Shown: positions 8,947 through 18,893 of the stretch, piece by piece
Numbering within the stretch: the stretch's first letter is position 1
Layout of the letters: the number at the start of each line of letters is the position of its first letter
Notes under the pieces: generated by a model
The model's database searches: none
Told to the model about the DNA's origin: nothing
The model's input: the letters and a program-made list of their open reading frames with translations, nothing else
Assembly: GCF_015351475.1 (NCBI RefSeq)
Contig: NZ_JADKPR010000007.1
Span: 124,001-188,000, forward strand
DNA length: 64,000 nt
Direction of reading: 5' to 3'
DNA from: Flavobacterium sp. HJJ
GTDB taxonomy: Bacteria > Bacteroidota > Bacteroidia > Flavobacteriales > Flavobacteriaceae
Translations under genes and position numbers: made by a program

Positions 8947-10338
8947 CTAAAATCCATATTTTCCAGAATGAAATCCAAGATTTGTCAAACCTTGTTTTAC
9001 TTCGGGAGCATTCATGAATAATTTCCATAATAAACCTGTCCTGTGATTTTCGATCATTGGCGCTATTGTTCCTTGGTCAATTGCTAAATAGCGAGGAGTT
9101 ACCCAATTATACTGTGGCGAAAAAGCATCATAAGGTCCTGCAATTCCAATATATTTTGCTTTATTTTCATCATATAGATAATGCAAAAATTTCATGCTCT
9201 CTTTTGGGGTATATGGAAAAGAAGACAACGCGGCCGTTGGCGTAATTACGCCCAAATCGTTGTCAGTATCATGAGCAGCATATCCTGTTGTTCCATCTGC
9301 ATTTCGGGAATAACTAGCTGTAAGTCCCCAGCATTTTTCAGAATAACCGTTCCAATTTTTTGGATTTGCAACGCAGTGGCTGTAAATAATTTTTGCCTGA
9401 TTTTGTGTTAATTCCCAATAATTGGCATATTTATCAGACAATTGCGAAGGATCTAATCCTAAATACGAATACTGTGCCCAAAACAGAGGTCCTGCATTTC
9501 CGCTGACAGTATTGTATTTGAATACTAATGGGATTCCATACTGCGTTTTCCCAGTTGCAATGGTTCCGTTTCGAGTCCAGCCTTCATGATAAGCAGCTAC
9601 AGGAATTGGGTGCGTTGTTGAAGCAACTCCCAAAATATAAGCAATCAAACACTCATTATAACCTTCTAATTTGAATTTCATTTCCCATTGATACGTCGGA
9701 GACCAATGCCAGTACATTGCATTTTCGCCGTTCGTGTACCAGCTCCATTCTACTCCTTTCCAAAGTTTGTCTGCTTTGGCTGCCAATTCTTTTTCAGCAG
9801 TATTTCCATTTTTAAAATACTCACGCACCGCAATCAATCCTTGGCACAAAAAAGCGGTTTCAACGATATCACCGCCGTCATCTTTATTACCAAATGAAAT
9901 AGCTTTTCCTGTAGATCCATCTATCCAATGCGACCAAGCTCCATGAAAACGATCTGCTTTATCGAGAAAATCCATTGCTGTGGTCATGCGGGTAACGGCT
10001 TCGGCTCTTGGAATAAAGCCTCTTTCTATTCCAACAATCAAAGACATTAATCCAAAACCTGAACCGCCAGTGGTTACTTTATTAGCTTCGAATCCTGGAT
10101 TATCGGTATGATAGCGTTCCCTCCCTAATTTCGAGTTGGGTTCTGCATAATCCCAAAAGTACTTTATGGCATCTTTCTGAACCTGATCCATGGCTTGTTC
10201 ATCTGTCAAAGCGATGATTGGTGCTGTTGGAGTTGTTGGTAATGGAGTACCTCCGCTATTACCATTTCCATCAGAAGGTGATGAGGAACATGAATTAAAG
10301 AAATTCAAAAAAATCAATATGAATAAATGACTTTTCAT
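8947..10338 (-). CDS. GH144-type endo-beta-1,2-glucanase-like lipoprotein (glucoamylase family)
   Basis: A 463-residue lipoprotein. The lipobox FFNSC places the mature N-terminus at about Cys17, followed by a Ser/Gly/Thr/Pro linker. The rest is an (alpha/alpha)6-barrel protein with strings such as QKDAIKYFWDYAEP, GFGLMSLIVGIERG and EKCWGLTASY that I recognise from the glucoamylase-like family containing GH144 endo-beta-1,2-glucanases. The enzyme would cut linear beta-1,2-glucan at or outside the outer membrane. It lies downstream of the LamG gene, with a strong terminator between, and is joined end to start with the esterase gene. The family call is by remembered similarity; specificity is inferred. 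Confidence 0.8.
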   Translation of the reverse strand: MKSHLFILIFLNFFNSCSSSPSDGNGNSGGTPLPTTPTAPIIALTDEQAMDQVQKDAIKYFWDYAEPNSKLGRERYHTDNPGFEANKVTTGGSGFGLMSLIVGIERGFIPRAEAVTRMTTAMDFLDKADRFHGAWSHWIDGSTGKAISFGNKDDGGDIVETAFLCQGLIAVREYFKNGNTAEKELAAKADKLWKGVEWSWYTNGENAMYWHWSPTYQWEMKFKLEGYNECLIAYILGVASTTHPIPVAAYHEGWTRNGTIATGKTQYGIPLVFKYNTVSGNAGPLFWAQYSYLGLDPSQLSDKYANYWELTQNQAKIIYSHCVANPKNWNGYSEKCWGLTASYSRNADGTTGYAAHDTDNDLGVITPTAALSSFPYTPKESMKFLHYLYDENKAKYIGIAGPYDAFSPQYNWVTPRYLAIDQGTIAPMIENHRTGLLWKLFMNAPEVKQGLTNLGFHSGKYGF

Positions 10339-10357
10339 TTTTATAAATTTTAATGGG

Positions 10358-10397
10358 TAAAAAAATACACACCTGATTTTTGAACAAATCAGGTGTG
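10358..10397 (-). terminator. Strong terminator or attenuator between LamG and GH144 genes
   Basis: A perfect 12-bp stem, CACACCTGATTT (10368-10379) with AAATCAGGTGTG (10386-10397), a 6-base loop and a T-run on the minus strand (10359-10365). It follows the LamG stop codon by 13 bases and precedes the GH144 start by 20. It would reduce read-through from susCD into the enzyme genes. Confidence 0.88.
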
Positions 10398-10409
10398 CAA
10401 AATGAATTC

Positions 10410-11312
10410 TTATCTGTTATCTTTCTCTAATTTGTATAAAGCTGTAACTTCATTATCAGCAAGTGCAGTATCATAAATTCTGAACTCATCCATTAAACCT
10501 GTATAATGAAGCATCCATCCATCAGGATTACCCCATGGAGCTCCTAAATGCTGCTGATAACCACCGATAATAAATTTCGAAACTTCAGAATTAGACAATT
10601 CTCCATAAGGTCCACCGCCAGTTGAAGGATCACTTGCGTATCTTTTCGAGATTGTAGCTGGTAAATCTAATTTTACACCATCGATATATATGCTATAAGT
10701 AGAACTTGTTCCGTTGTAAGTCCAAACCACATGTTTCCATGCTCCATACATATTCTTTAAAATATTATCATCTTTATGCTCAATAAATTGTCCTGACCAA
10801 GGAATACTAGGCGTTACATCTTTCTGAATATGATTTTTTAGAAACATCGAAGTATTTGAATCATTCGCTTCAATCAAAGAAAAAATATTTCCCCAGAAAT
10901 CTGTTTTTTTAGGCAACATAAATAATGATTGTGCGCCTCCTGTATGTGTTTCCGTTTTTATCCACATTGAAACTGAAATATTTTTTAAATTAATTATAGC
11001 GTTAGAAACAGTATTATATGCAATAAATGAACTTGCAGATCCTTTATAAGCGTTACCTTTTACCCCAGTTTCATACGTAACATCTGTTCCAACGCCGCCA
11101 GTTATAGCATTTTTGGAATCTTGAATATTACCATCAAAACTAAATTTAGCCAATAAATGATCTTTTGCAATTTCATCTGAGTTTTCATAACCTCCAATGG
11201 ACTCATAAGGAATTGGAGCGTTTACTTTATCAATACTTTCCTCGTTACAGCTTACAAAAAGCTGCGTGGTTATAACCGAAGCAAATAATAAAATATATGT
11301 ATGTTTTTTCAT
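10410..11312 (-). CDS. LamG-domain lipoprotein, likely surface glycan-binding protein
   Basis: A 300-residue lipoprotein (lipobox LFVSC, mature Cys about residue 22). A LamG/concanavalin A-like jelly-roll domain fills residues 50-295: LAKFSFDGNIQD, ISVSMWIKTE, HVVWTYNG, YIDGVKL and LMDEFRIYDTAL are the usual landmarks. No catalytic residues of a glycosidase are evident. It follows susD by 17 bases, the place where Bacteroidota loci normally encode an extra surface glycan-binding protein. I infer that it helps SusD capture the glycan at the cell surface. Confidence 0.86.
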   Translation of the reverse strand: MKKHTYILLFASVITTQLFVSCNEESIDKVNAPIPYESIGGYENSDEIAKDHLLAKFSFDGNIQDSKNAITGGVGTDVTYETGVKGNAYKGSASSFIAYNTVSNAIINLKNISVSMWIKTETHTGGAQSLFMLPKKTDFWGNIFSLIEANDSNTSMFLKNHIQKDVTPSIPWSGQFIEHKDDNILKNMYGAWKHVVWTYNGTSSTYSIYIDGVKLDLPATISKRYASDPSTGGGPYGELSNSEVSKFIIGGYQQHLGAPWGNPDGWMLHYTGLMDEFRIYDTALADNEVTALYKLEKDNR

Positions 11313-11329
11313 TTTACTTTTCTTTAAAA

Positions 11330-12787
11330 TTAATTATAACCTGGATTTTGTTTGGATAACCCACCAGACTGTTTAATAAATGAAGCTGGAATTGGAAACA
11401 ATTCGTTTTTTCCTTCGGTAAAGACTTTATTGTCTATGGCAAAAGCTGCTTTGGCCTGACCTGTTCTCACTAAATCAAAGAATCTGTCATGTTCAAAAGC
11501 CATCTCTACTCTTCTTTCTCTCCATATTGCAGTTCTAATATCTGCCTGTGAACTAAAAACTGTGTTTCCTAATCCTGCTCTGTTTCTGATTTGGTTTAAC
11601 AGCGGAATTGCAGCAGAGGTCTGTCCCAATTCATTTAAAGCTTCGGCTTTCATTAATAAAACTTCGGCGTATCTTAAGTATTTAATATCAACATCTGTTT
11701 CCCAAGCATCGGTATAAGCTGACGAATACGCTTTATAATTGTATCTTTCGTTTTCTACTGTATTTGGAACAACTCTTCCATCATATAAAGTCGATCCTCT
11801 AAAAATGATTGTAGCAGCTTTTCTAACATCTCCAAACTCATAAGCATTTACTAAACTTTGTGATGGCGTGTTGAAACCCCATCCCCAGCCACCGGCACCG
11901 CGGGCACCTTGTGTGTTAGAATAACCTTCAATTCCTTTGGCTGGTGCAGCTCCCTGCGCATAAATTTCGAAAATAGATTCAGAATCAAATTTTCCTGATG
12001 CTTTAAACATAGAAGCATAATCACTAACAATTGAATACCCTGTAACCTTATTAGCATTATCAACTACCTGCTGCCATTTCTTTTGATACAAACTGACTTT
12101 TGCTAATAATGCATAAGCAGCACCTTTTGAAGCTCTTGATCTTTCATTTGCTGAATACGCTGATTTATCTGGTAACGCAGCAATTGCATCATTCAAATCA
12201 TTTTCGATAAAAGTATAAACCTCTGCAGCTGTTTTACGAGTCAGCTGCATGATTCTATCAGAATCTGAACCAGGAACCGGTAAATGATCTACAATTGGAA
12301 CTCCTCCGTAACATTTTACCAGTGTAAAATACATAAAAGCCCTTAAAAATTTAGCTTCGCCAATTAATCTAGCTCTTAAATTTGGATCAGCCTTATCTAA
12401 TTTTGGAATAATATTTAAGGCTTGATTACATCTGTTAATTCCATCATAATTTGCAATAAAAGTACTTTCAGCAGATGGGTTTGAAGCATTATAAGTCAAT
12501 GCATCCAATACATCTTTATCTGTACCGGTATCTCCAGGTGAAGAACCTTTATCGGCATCATCAGAGGTAATGCTTGAAAGACCTATCCATCCAAATGAGG
12601 TCATATCCCAATTCAGGAATTTATTATAAATGGCGGTTACAAACTGAGCTGCACCAGCATCATTGTTATACAATTCTGTGTCTTTTGTAGAAATAGACTC
12701 TGTTTGGTCTACATCTAAATAATCGTCTGCACAACCCGCAAAAAAGAACGCTGAAAATACAAACGCTGCTATATATATCTTTTTCAT
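11330..12787 (-). CDS. SusD/RagB family nutrient-binding outer-membrane lipoprotein
   Basis: A 485-residue SusD-type lipoprotein (lipobox FFAGC). The N-terminal TPR-rich SusD-like region and the C-terminal RagB/SusD domain are both present; landmarks are AKFLRAFMYFTLVKCYGGVPIV near residue 150, YLRYAEVLLMKAEALNELG near 370 and WRERRVEMAFEHDRFFDLVRTG near 420. SusD proteins form the lid over a SusC channel and bind oligosaccharides outside the cell. The gene starts four bases after the susC stop, a standard susCD pair. Confidence 0.96.
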   Translation of the reverse strand: MKKIYIAAFVFSAFFFAGCADDYLDVDQTESISTKDTELYNNDAGAAQFVTAIYNKFLNWDMTSFGWIGLSSITSDDADKGSSPGDTGTDKDVLDALTYNASNPSAESTFIANYDGINRCNQALNIIPKLDKADPNLRARLIGEAKFLRAFMYFTLVKCYGGVPIVDHLPVPGSDSDRIMQLTRKTAAEVYTFIENDLNDAIAALPDKSAYSANERSRASKGAAYALLAKVSLYQKKWQQVVDNANKVTGYSIVSDYASMFKASGKFDSESIFEIYAQGAAPAKGIEGYSNTQGARGAGGWGWGFNTPSQSLVNAYEFGDVRKAATIIFRGSTLYDGRVVPNTVENERYNYKAYSSAYTDAWETDVDIKYLRYAEVLLMKAEALNELGQTSAAIPLLNQIRNRAGLGNTVFSSQADIRTAIWRERRVEMAFEHDRFFDLVRTGQAKAAFAIDNKVFTEGKNELFPIPASFIKQSGGLSKQNPGYN

Positions 12788-12791
12788 TGTA

Positions 12792-15700
12792 TTAAAATTT
12801 TAAATTAGCACCAATTACAAATGATCTTAATGTTGGATAAGCATCAAGTTCGACACCTTGGGTTCCATAAGGATTAGCATCTCCGTTTAATTCTGGTGAG
12901 AAACCAGAGAATTTTTGTGTAATAAATGGGTTTATTGCGTTCACATAAATTCTGCAGGAACTAATAAAATTATTCCCCTGAATTGGCAGTTTATATCCTA
13001 ATGTAATATTGTTGATTCTAAAGAAATCACCAGACTCTAAATAATAAGTAGAAGCTACAGGCACCTGATTGAATGGTGCAGGATTTGAAGCTGTTAAATT
13101 ATTTGGTGTCCAAAAATCTGAAGCGATAGCATTTTCAATATTTTCTCCAGAAAAACGCTGTGCTTTTTTACCATTATAAACTTTAGCACCTGCAGTTCCG
13201 TATCCATCAACAGAGAAATCAAAGTTTTTGTAATTGAATCCTAAAGAAACACCGTAATTCGATTTTGGCAGACTGGATCCAACATACTTTTTATCAGTAC
13301 TAGCACTTAAAGCATCTTGAGTTACTTTATCTCCTGCTGCATTATAGTATAACATTTTACCATTTGTGCTGTCAAAACCTGCATATTCATAAATGTAAAA
13401 ACTTCCTAACGGCTGACCAACTGTAGTGTTATCAAGTAATTTAGTATCTTGTCCATTACCTAATCCTCCTCCAATAAGCTGCGTTAATATAACATCTTTT
13501 AAACCTGTAAGCTCATTTTTATTGTTCGAAAAATTACCGCCGATCCAATAACTGAAATCATCTGTAATTTTGTCATCCCAGCGCAAAGAAATCTCATATC
13601 CTTTGTTGGAAACTTCTCCAACATGTGCTGGTGAAGCTGCTGTGATTCCAGAAGTAAAATAGGGTTTAGTATTTAAAATTACATTTGAAGTATTTTTATC
13701 ATATACATCAAAAGTTCCTTTTAATCTGCTGTCTAATAGTTCAAAATCTAAACCAACTGAAGATTCTTCAGTTATTTCCCAAGATAAGCTAGGATCTATC
13801 TGAGAGCTGATAGTTGTTCCCTGATTTAAAATTGAACCTCCTAAATAAGCATTAGGACCAGAAGTATACGATTGATTGTTAAGCGGTACGTTCTGGTTAC
13901 CTAATCTACCCCAGCCGCCTCTTAATTTCAGCATGTTTATTACTTTCACATCCTGCATAAAGCTTTCTTTGGACATAACCCAGCCTAAACCAAAGGCAGG
14001 GAAATTACCCCAGCGGTAATCTTTTCCAAAATTTGAAGATCCGTCACGTCTAATGGTTCCAGTTAACAAATATTTCTCCATTAATTTATACTGGAATCGG
14101 CCAAAATAAGATGCCAATTTAGTTTCATTAAAAACCTCATCCTGGTAACTTGTAATATTTGTTTCATAATCATTATCTCCTTTCAAAGACCAATAATTAG
14201 AATTTGAATTAACATTTTTTCTAGCTATTGTCAGCTTTTCTCTAGGACCCCTTACTGAAGTCTCGATACCAGCTGTAAGCTCCACATCATGAATTTTTCC
14301 AAAAATTTTATTATAAGTCAAATAGTTAGATAAATTCCAATTAAAATATTCCTCTCTGCCTTTTGTCAATAAATTGATATTAGCATTTGGAAATTCTTTC
14401 TCATAATCACCAGATACCTTGTTAGGGTTTGCTGCTAACCATATATTTTTAGTATCATCATAATTATACTGTTTCCAAGTATAATATTCACCATTAAATT
14501 GTGAAGTAAATTTCAATGACTTTAAAATTTCATAATCTAATTTTAAACCACCCTGCAGGGTTACACTTCTCTGCTGTTCATCATAAAAATTTAGTTGAGC
14601 CACTGGATTTCCAACATTATTAAATGAAGATCCGGATTCGCTGGCAAAACCATCATCTCCTACACGGGAAACACCATATTTACCATCAGCAAAATAAACC
14701 GGCACAATTGGTGATTGTTTGTATGCATTTGTAAAAGCACTCAATGGTTTTGGTGCAGATTTTGCAGATGTAAAACTGAAAGTTTGATTTACAGTCAGTT
14801 TTTTAGAAATTTTAAATTCATTATTATTTCTAAAAGTTGTACGTCCATAATCTAAACCATCTAAAACTGCTTTTTCTTGGTAGTTTCCTAAACTGAAAAA
14901 GTATTTTATATTTTCTGATGCTCCAGAAACAGAAATGTTATTTTGAATATAAGTTCCTGTTCTTGTAATTTCGTCAAACCAATCTGTATTTACAGGCTGA
15001 TCCTGCGAAAATACTGTCGATTGTAATGCCGCATTCGTATAGTGAGCAAATTTATTACTACCAGCCATTTTAACCTTTTTCAAAGGTTCTCTCATACCTG
15101 CAAAGCTTTCAATTTCAACAGATATTTTCTCTCCTTTACCTTTTTTAGTCGTAATAATGATTACTCCATTAGCTGCCCTTGTACCATAAATTGCAAGCGC
15201 AGACGCATCTTTTAAAATTTCATAAGAAGTAATATCATTTGCATTAATGTTATTGATGTTTTCTGTCTGCATTCCATCAACAACATATAAGGGAGTCCGT
15301 CCTCCTAAAGCAGTTCCCATACCTCTAATAATTACCGAAGGCGTACTGCCCGGTAAATCAGATGAAATTACCTGTACACCAGCCGCTTTACCTTGAATGG
15401 CCTGCGAAGCATTCAATACTTTGGTTTTGGTAATTTCCTCAGCTTTTATGGAAGAGATAGCTGTAGTATTGTCTATCTTCTTTCTCGTACCATAACCAAT
15501 GACAACAACCTCTTTCAGCGCGGTGTCCTGGGATTCCTTTAAAGTGATAGTCATTGGTGTCAAAACTGCTGTGACTGAGACAGATTCGAAACCGACTAAA
15601 CTAATTTTTAATATATCGCCTTCTTTGGCATTTATACTAAATTTTCCATCAAAATCGGTATCAGTGGACACATTTCCTGCAACAATAAATGCGCCGGGAA

Positions 15701-15803
15701 TAGCAAGTCCGTTCTGATCCAATACTTTTCCTTTTACAGCTTGGCCAGACATATATCCTGGAAGCAGAATAAGAGCTAAGAAGCTAAAAATAAAATTTCT
15801 CAT
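12792..15803 (-). CDS. SusC/RagA family TonB-dependent outer-membrane transporter
   Basis: A TonB-dependent glycan importer of just over 1000 residues. I chose the ATG at 15803 because it begins a clear signal peptide (MRNFIFSFLALILLPGYMSG); an in-frame start at 15845 would add 14 polar residues. Next come a carboxypeptidase-like regulatory domain (VKGKVLDQNGLAIPGAFI), the plug domain and the SusC signature YGTRAANGVIIITTKKGKG. The 22-strand barrel ends in VIGANLKF with the aromatic last residue. It is the first gene of the susCD-LamG unit and is preceded by a 240-base region with repeated ACTACAT sites. Confidence 0.96.
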   Translation of the reverse strand: MRNFIFSFLALILLPGYMSGQAVKGKVLDQNGLAIPGAFIVAGNVSTDTDFDGKFSINAKEGDILKISLVGFESVSVTAVLTPMTITLKESQDTALKEVVVIGYGTRKKIDNTTAISSIKAEEITKTKVLNASQAIQGKAAGVQVISSDLPGSTPSVIIRGMGTALGGRTPLYVVDGMQTENINNINANDITSYEILKDASALAIYGTRAANGVIIITTKKGKGEKISVEIESFAGMREPLKKVKMAGSNKFAHYTNAALQSTVFSQDQPVNTDWFDEITRTGTYIQNNISVSGASENIKYFFSLGNYQEKAVLDGLDYGRTTFRNNNEFKISKKLTVNQTFSFTSAKSAPKPLSAFTNAYKQSPIVPVYFADGKYGVSRVGDDGFASESGSSFNNVGNPVAQLNFYDEQQRSVTLQGGLKLDYEILKSLKFTSQFNGEYYTWKQYNYDDTKNIWLAANPNKVSGDYEKEFPNANINLLTKGREEYFNWNLSNYLTYNKIFGKIHDVELTAGIETSVRGPREKLTIARKNVNSNSNYWSLKGDNDYETNITSYQDEVFNETKLASYFGRFQYKLMEKYLLTGTIRRDGSSNFGKDYRWGNFPAFGLGWVMSKESFMQDVKVINMLKLRGGWGRLGNQNVPLNNQSYTSGPNAYLGGSILNQGTTISSQIDPSLSWEITEESSVGLDFELLDSRLKGTFDVYDKNTSNVILNTKPYFTSGITAASPAHVGEVSNKGYEISLRWDDKITDDFSYWIGGNFSNNKNELTGLKDVILTQLIGGGLGNGQDTKLLDNTTVGQPLGSFYIYEYAGFDSTNGKMLYYNAAGDKVTQDALSASTDKKYVGSSLPKSNYGVSLGFNYKNFDFSVDGYGTAGAKVYNGKKAQRFSGENIENAIASDFWTPNNLTASNPAPFNQVPVASTYYLESGDFFRINNITLGYKLPIQGNNFISSCRIYVNAINPFITQKFSGFSPELNGDANPYGTQGVELDAYPTLRSFVIGANLKF

Positions 15804-15853
15804 AGGTTTATCAAACGTTTTAGTTAGTTGAGCTAAATTAACCAATTACAACG

Positions 15854-15978
15854 TTGTAGTGACCGTAACACAGGTACTACATGAATACATCAAACTGTAT
15901 TTTTATTTTTATAAACCCTTGTTTTTAAGTAGTTAACAAAGATCAAGAAGTACTACATCCAAGAGCAATGATGTAGTA
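15854..15978 (-). promoter_or_regulatory. Putative operator cluster of ACTACAT half-sites upstream of susC
   Basis: Four half-sites lie between the regulator gene and susC. TGTAGT (15855-15860) faces ACTACA (15876-15881). TACTACAT (15951-15958) and ATGTAGTA (15971-15978) form a perfect 8-bp inverted repeat with a 12-base spacer. A possible weak -7 box, GATCTTTG on the minus strand, lies between them near 15938-15945. They are natural candidates for binding by the adjacent LuxR-type sensor, but no binding is shown. Confidence 0.5.
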
Positions 15979-16045
15979 ATGATGTGTTGTTATTACATAA
16001 TGAAAACACAGAAAAAGTATATTATTAATAAATAAATATCCCTTT

Positions 16046-18790
16046 TTATATTGATAATAGAAATTTTGAAAGTACTTCGTCCTGATTTAGCTCCAATTTT
16101 TTTCTTAAACGATAGCGATGAAGCTCTACCCCTCTGAAAGAAATATTCATCATAGGAGCAATTTCTTTGGAAGAAAGATTCATTTTCAAGTATACGCAGA
16201 GCTTAATATCTTTGGAAGTTAGGTTTGGATATTTTTTTGAAAGATTGATTATGAATTCATTATTAATCTGATTTAGATTCGTTTCAAAAGTCTCCCATTC
16301 ATGCTTATTAACGGCATTAATCTTTATGGCTTTTTTAATTTCGCTTTTTAACTTATTGAAATCGGATTCGGAATCCAATATATTCTGAATATTCTCAATC
16401 ATTTCACTCTGCTTAGCAATAGAAAGCGATTTACCAGCTACTTCAGAAGATTTAGACTGAAGTTCAAGCTCCAGAATGTGTTTTTCATATTCCTGTCTGT
16501 TTAACTCATTCTCGGCTTTCAATTCCATTTCAAGAATTTCTCTTTGATGCTTTAATTCTTCTTTCTGCAGTTTAAGCTTCTGAATATATTTCATCTTATT
16601 CCATTTATAATAAAGATATAAAATGAGTCCAGCCACGATAAGATAAACACAAATCATCCAAAATGAATAATACCAGGCATTGGCTACCGAAAATTGAAAA
16701 TCAGCAACTTTATTATAATGCAGTCCATCATTATTATAAACCGTTACTTCATGGGAACCGCTGGTGAGATTGTTCAAAAGTATCAGACCTTCTTTTATTG
16801 GCACATACTCCTTTGTGCCATTTAGTCTGTAAAACAAATCTGGTTTCGAAGCACCATAAACACCTGAAATCACATCAATTCTCAACTCTGAATTGTGTCT
16901 AATTTTCGAATTATTTTCAACTAAAATGCCATTATTAAAAGCTTCAAGCTTTACATCAGGATTTTCATTAGTATTGTCCTTTAAATCCAAAGAAATAAAA
17001 CCGTCATCGAGATTCAGCAGGTAGTTATTTTTATCTTTAAAAATATTGAGATTATCATTAATAATTTTTCCTTTATAATATTTCTCCTGAATACTGTTTC
17101 TGATAAACTTAGATCCTTTAGCATAAATATGATACAAAAGTCCATCCTGCAGTACCATAAAATGGTTTTCATCGATGGAAACAATATTTGAAACATTTTT
17201 GAAATTATCATTAAACAATTGATTTGCTTCCAATTGATTAGTTATAGAATTGAATGTATACCAGGAATTATTAATCAAAAAGAGAATTTCATTTCTAAAC
17301 TCAAATATTTTAACCCCAAAGTCATTGCTTATTTTACTGCGCTGGGTAACATTATCAGGTTTGGTTTCATAGGCATCATTATATAAAATACGATATAAAC
17401 CTCTATTAATATCTGCTGCCCAAATTTCATTCTTCCTGTTTTGAGCAAGATATTTAATTGGCTTCAGCAATCCTTTTACAGCTTGCTTTTCCTTTAGATT
17501 ATTGGCATCATTATAAACAACAACACCGCTGTAAGTAGCCTGCAGATAGGAATTATTAATGCCGCTTTTGGCAAGATTCCATCCTCCGTTAATATCACTC
17601 AATCTGCTGAATAAGCCATTTTTATAAATAAATGTGCCTTCGTTATGTCCAATGAGGTATTGATCGTTTATTTTACTTATAACCCAGGCCTGTCCCTGCG
17701 TACCGGGAATCAAAGAAAGATGTTTGTTTTCGTATTTAAAGACACCATGATTGGAAGCCATCAGATAGCCTTCCGGAGTACTTGCCACCGAATAGACCGA
17801 GCCCAGAATCCCTGAATTATCATAAAATATTGAAATCGGAGAGTTTACCTCAATATGGGCAATTCCGTTATCCAGACCTAGCCATAGATCATTTTCTTTG
17901 TCCTGACCAATGCTCAAAATAGAATTGTTCATAAGAACATTATTTCTATTAATGTTCTTATAAGTACCATCAGTCAGATCTAGAATATAAACGCCATTAT
18001 TTGCTGTACCAATAATCAGTTTATTCTTTTTAATAAATTGAGCAGCATTAATATTGGCCGATTTTAAAATTTCATTCAAATCATTTTTCCAAGGGCTCAA
18101 AACATTATTTTCAAACACATAAACTCCGTGCTTTTTGGTAAAAAAATAAGTTTTCGCCTGATATTTCTGAATGGAATGAATTACATTATTTTCTAAAAGC
18201 GACAGCCCGTTTACTTTTTTTATTTCTCCATTAATCAGTCTGTAAATTCCTTTTTCTACCGAAGCAATCAGTAATTCATTCCCAACAACAAAACAATAGG
18301 ATATTAAAAAAGGAATTTTTTTCTCTTTAATGACTTTTCCGTCATAAATGAAAAGACCGTTAAAGGATTGAAAATAAATTTTACCATTAAACTTAAATAT
18401 CTTCCATATTTCGTCATTATTATTCTTTTCATCAAAGACTTTCTTCCCTTTGGAAATAGAAACATAATGCATCTTGGCATCTTTTCGGTACCAATAACCA
18501 AACTCCTGATAAGAACCCGAATAAATCTTGTCCTCTTCAACCATTATGGATCGGATTATTGTTTTATTCGGCAGTTTATATTTCTCCCATTTTACGCCAT
18601 CATACCGCAGCAAATAATTATTATTGGCAAAATACATCGCATTGTCATTACCCTGTACAGCGCTCCAGATCTGATTATCTCCCTGATAATTTGATTTGCT
18701 GTAATTTTCAACAAAAGGCAGCAGTTCCTGAGCCGAAATCTGCAGTGAGATAAACCCAAAAATGTATATAAGGAATAGTTTAGCTTTCAA
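16046..18790 (-). CDS. Membrane-bound glycan sensor/transcription regulator (beta-propeller, Y_Y_Y, TM, LuxR HTH)
   Basis: A 914-residue one-component regulator. After a signal peptide (to about residue 20, LQISAQ) comes a large periplasmic region of repeated beta-propeller blades (for example DNAMYFANNNYLLRYDG, DLWLGLDNGIAHI), then a Y_Y_Y domain (about 640-705). One transmembrane segment lies near 707-729, followed by a coiled coil (730-800) and a C-terminal LuxR-type helix-turn-helix (about 850-910, LTSKDIKLCVYLKMNLSSKEIA). There is no histidine kinase or receiver domain, so it differs from hybrid two-component PUL sensors. It lies directly upstream of susC in the same direction and likely controls that locus. 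Confidence 0.9.
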   Translation of the reverse strand: MKAKLFLIYIFGFISLQISAQELLPFVENYSKSNYQGDNQIWSAVQGNDNAMYFANNNYLLRYDGVKWEKYKLPNKTIIRSIMVEEDKIYSGSYQEFGYWYRKDAKMHYVSISKGKKVFDEKNNNDEIWKIFKFNGKIYFQSFNGLFIYDGKVIKEKKIPFLISYCFVVGNELLIASVEKGIYRLINGEIKKVNGLSLLENNVIHSIQKYQAKTYFFTKKHGVYVFENNVLSPWKNDLNEILKSANINAAQFIKKNKLIIGTANNGVYILDLTDGTYKNINRNNVLMNNSILSIGQDKENDLWLGLDNGIAHIEVNSPISIFYDNSGILGSVYSVASTPEGYLMASNHGVFKYENKHLSLIPGTQGQAWVISKINDQYLIGHNEGTFIYKNGLFSRLSDINGGWNLAKSGINNSYLQATYSGVVVYNDANNLKEKQAVKGLLKPIKYLAQNRKNEIWAADINRGLYRILYNDAYETKPDNVTQRSKISNDFGVKIFEFRNEILFLINNSWYTFNSITNQLEANQLFNDNFKNVSNIVSIDENHFMVLQDGLLYHIYAKGSKFIRNSIQEKYYKGKIINDNLNIFKDKNNYLLNLDDGFISLDLKDNTNENPDVKLEAFNNGILVENNSKIRHNSELRIDVISGVYGASKPDLFYRLNGTKEYVPIKEGLILLNNLTSGSHEVTVYNNDGLHYNKVADFQFSVANAWYYSFWMICVYLIVAGLILYLYYKWNKMKYIQKLKLQKEELKHQREILEMELKAENELNRQEYEKHILELELQSKSSEVAGKSLSIAKQSEMIENIQNILDSESDFNKLKSEIKKAIKINAVNKHEWETFETNLNQINNEFIINLSKKYPNLTSKDIKLCVYLKMNLSSKEIAPMMNISFRGVELHRYRLRKKLELNQDEVLSKFLLSI

Positions 18791-18839
18791 AATGTAGAGT
18801 TTTTTATCAAATATAATTACATTTATTCAATTAAAAACA

Positions 18840-18868
18840 CAAAAAAAAAGCCTCTGAATACAGAAGCT
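18840..18868 (-). terminator. Terminator after ackA
   Basis: Arms AGCCTCTG (18849-18856) and CAGAAGCT (18861-18868) form a stem with one G-T pair. On the minus strand it is followed by a run of nine T residues. It lies 25 bases after the ackA stop. Confidence 0.8.
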
Positions 18869-18893
18869 TTTTGAACCTTTACTATTATTTTTT

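Noticed and set aside
15804..15845. Upstream start for susC
   Set aside because: It would add 14 polar residues ahead of a good signal peptide.
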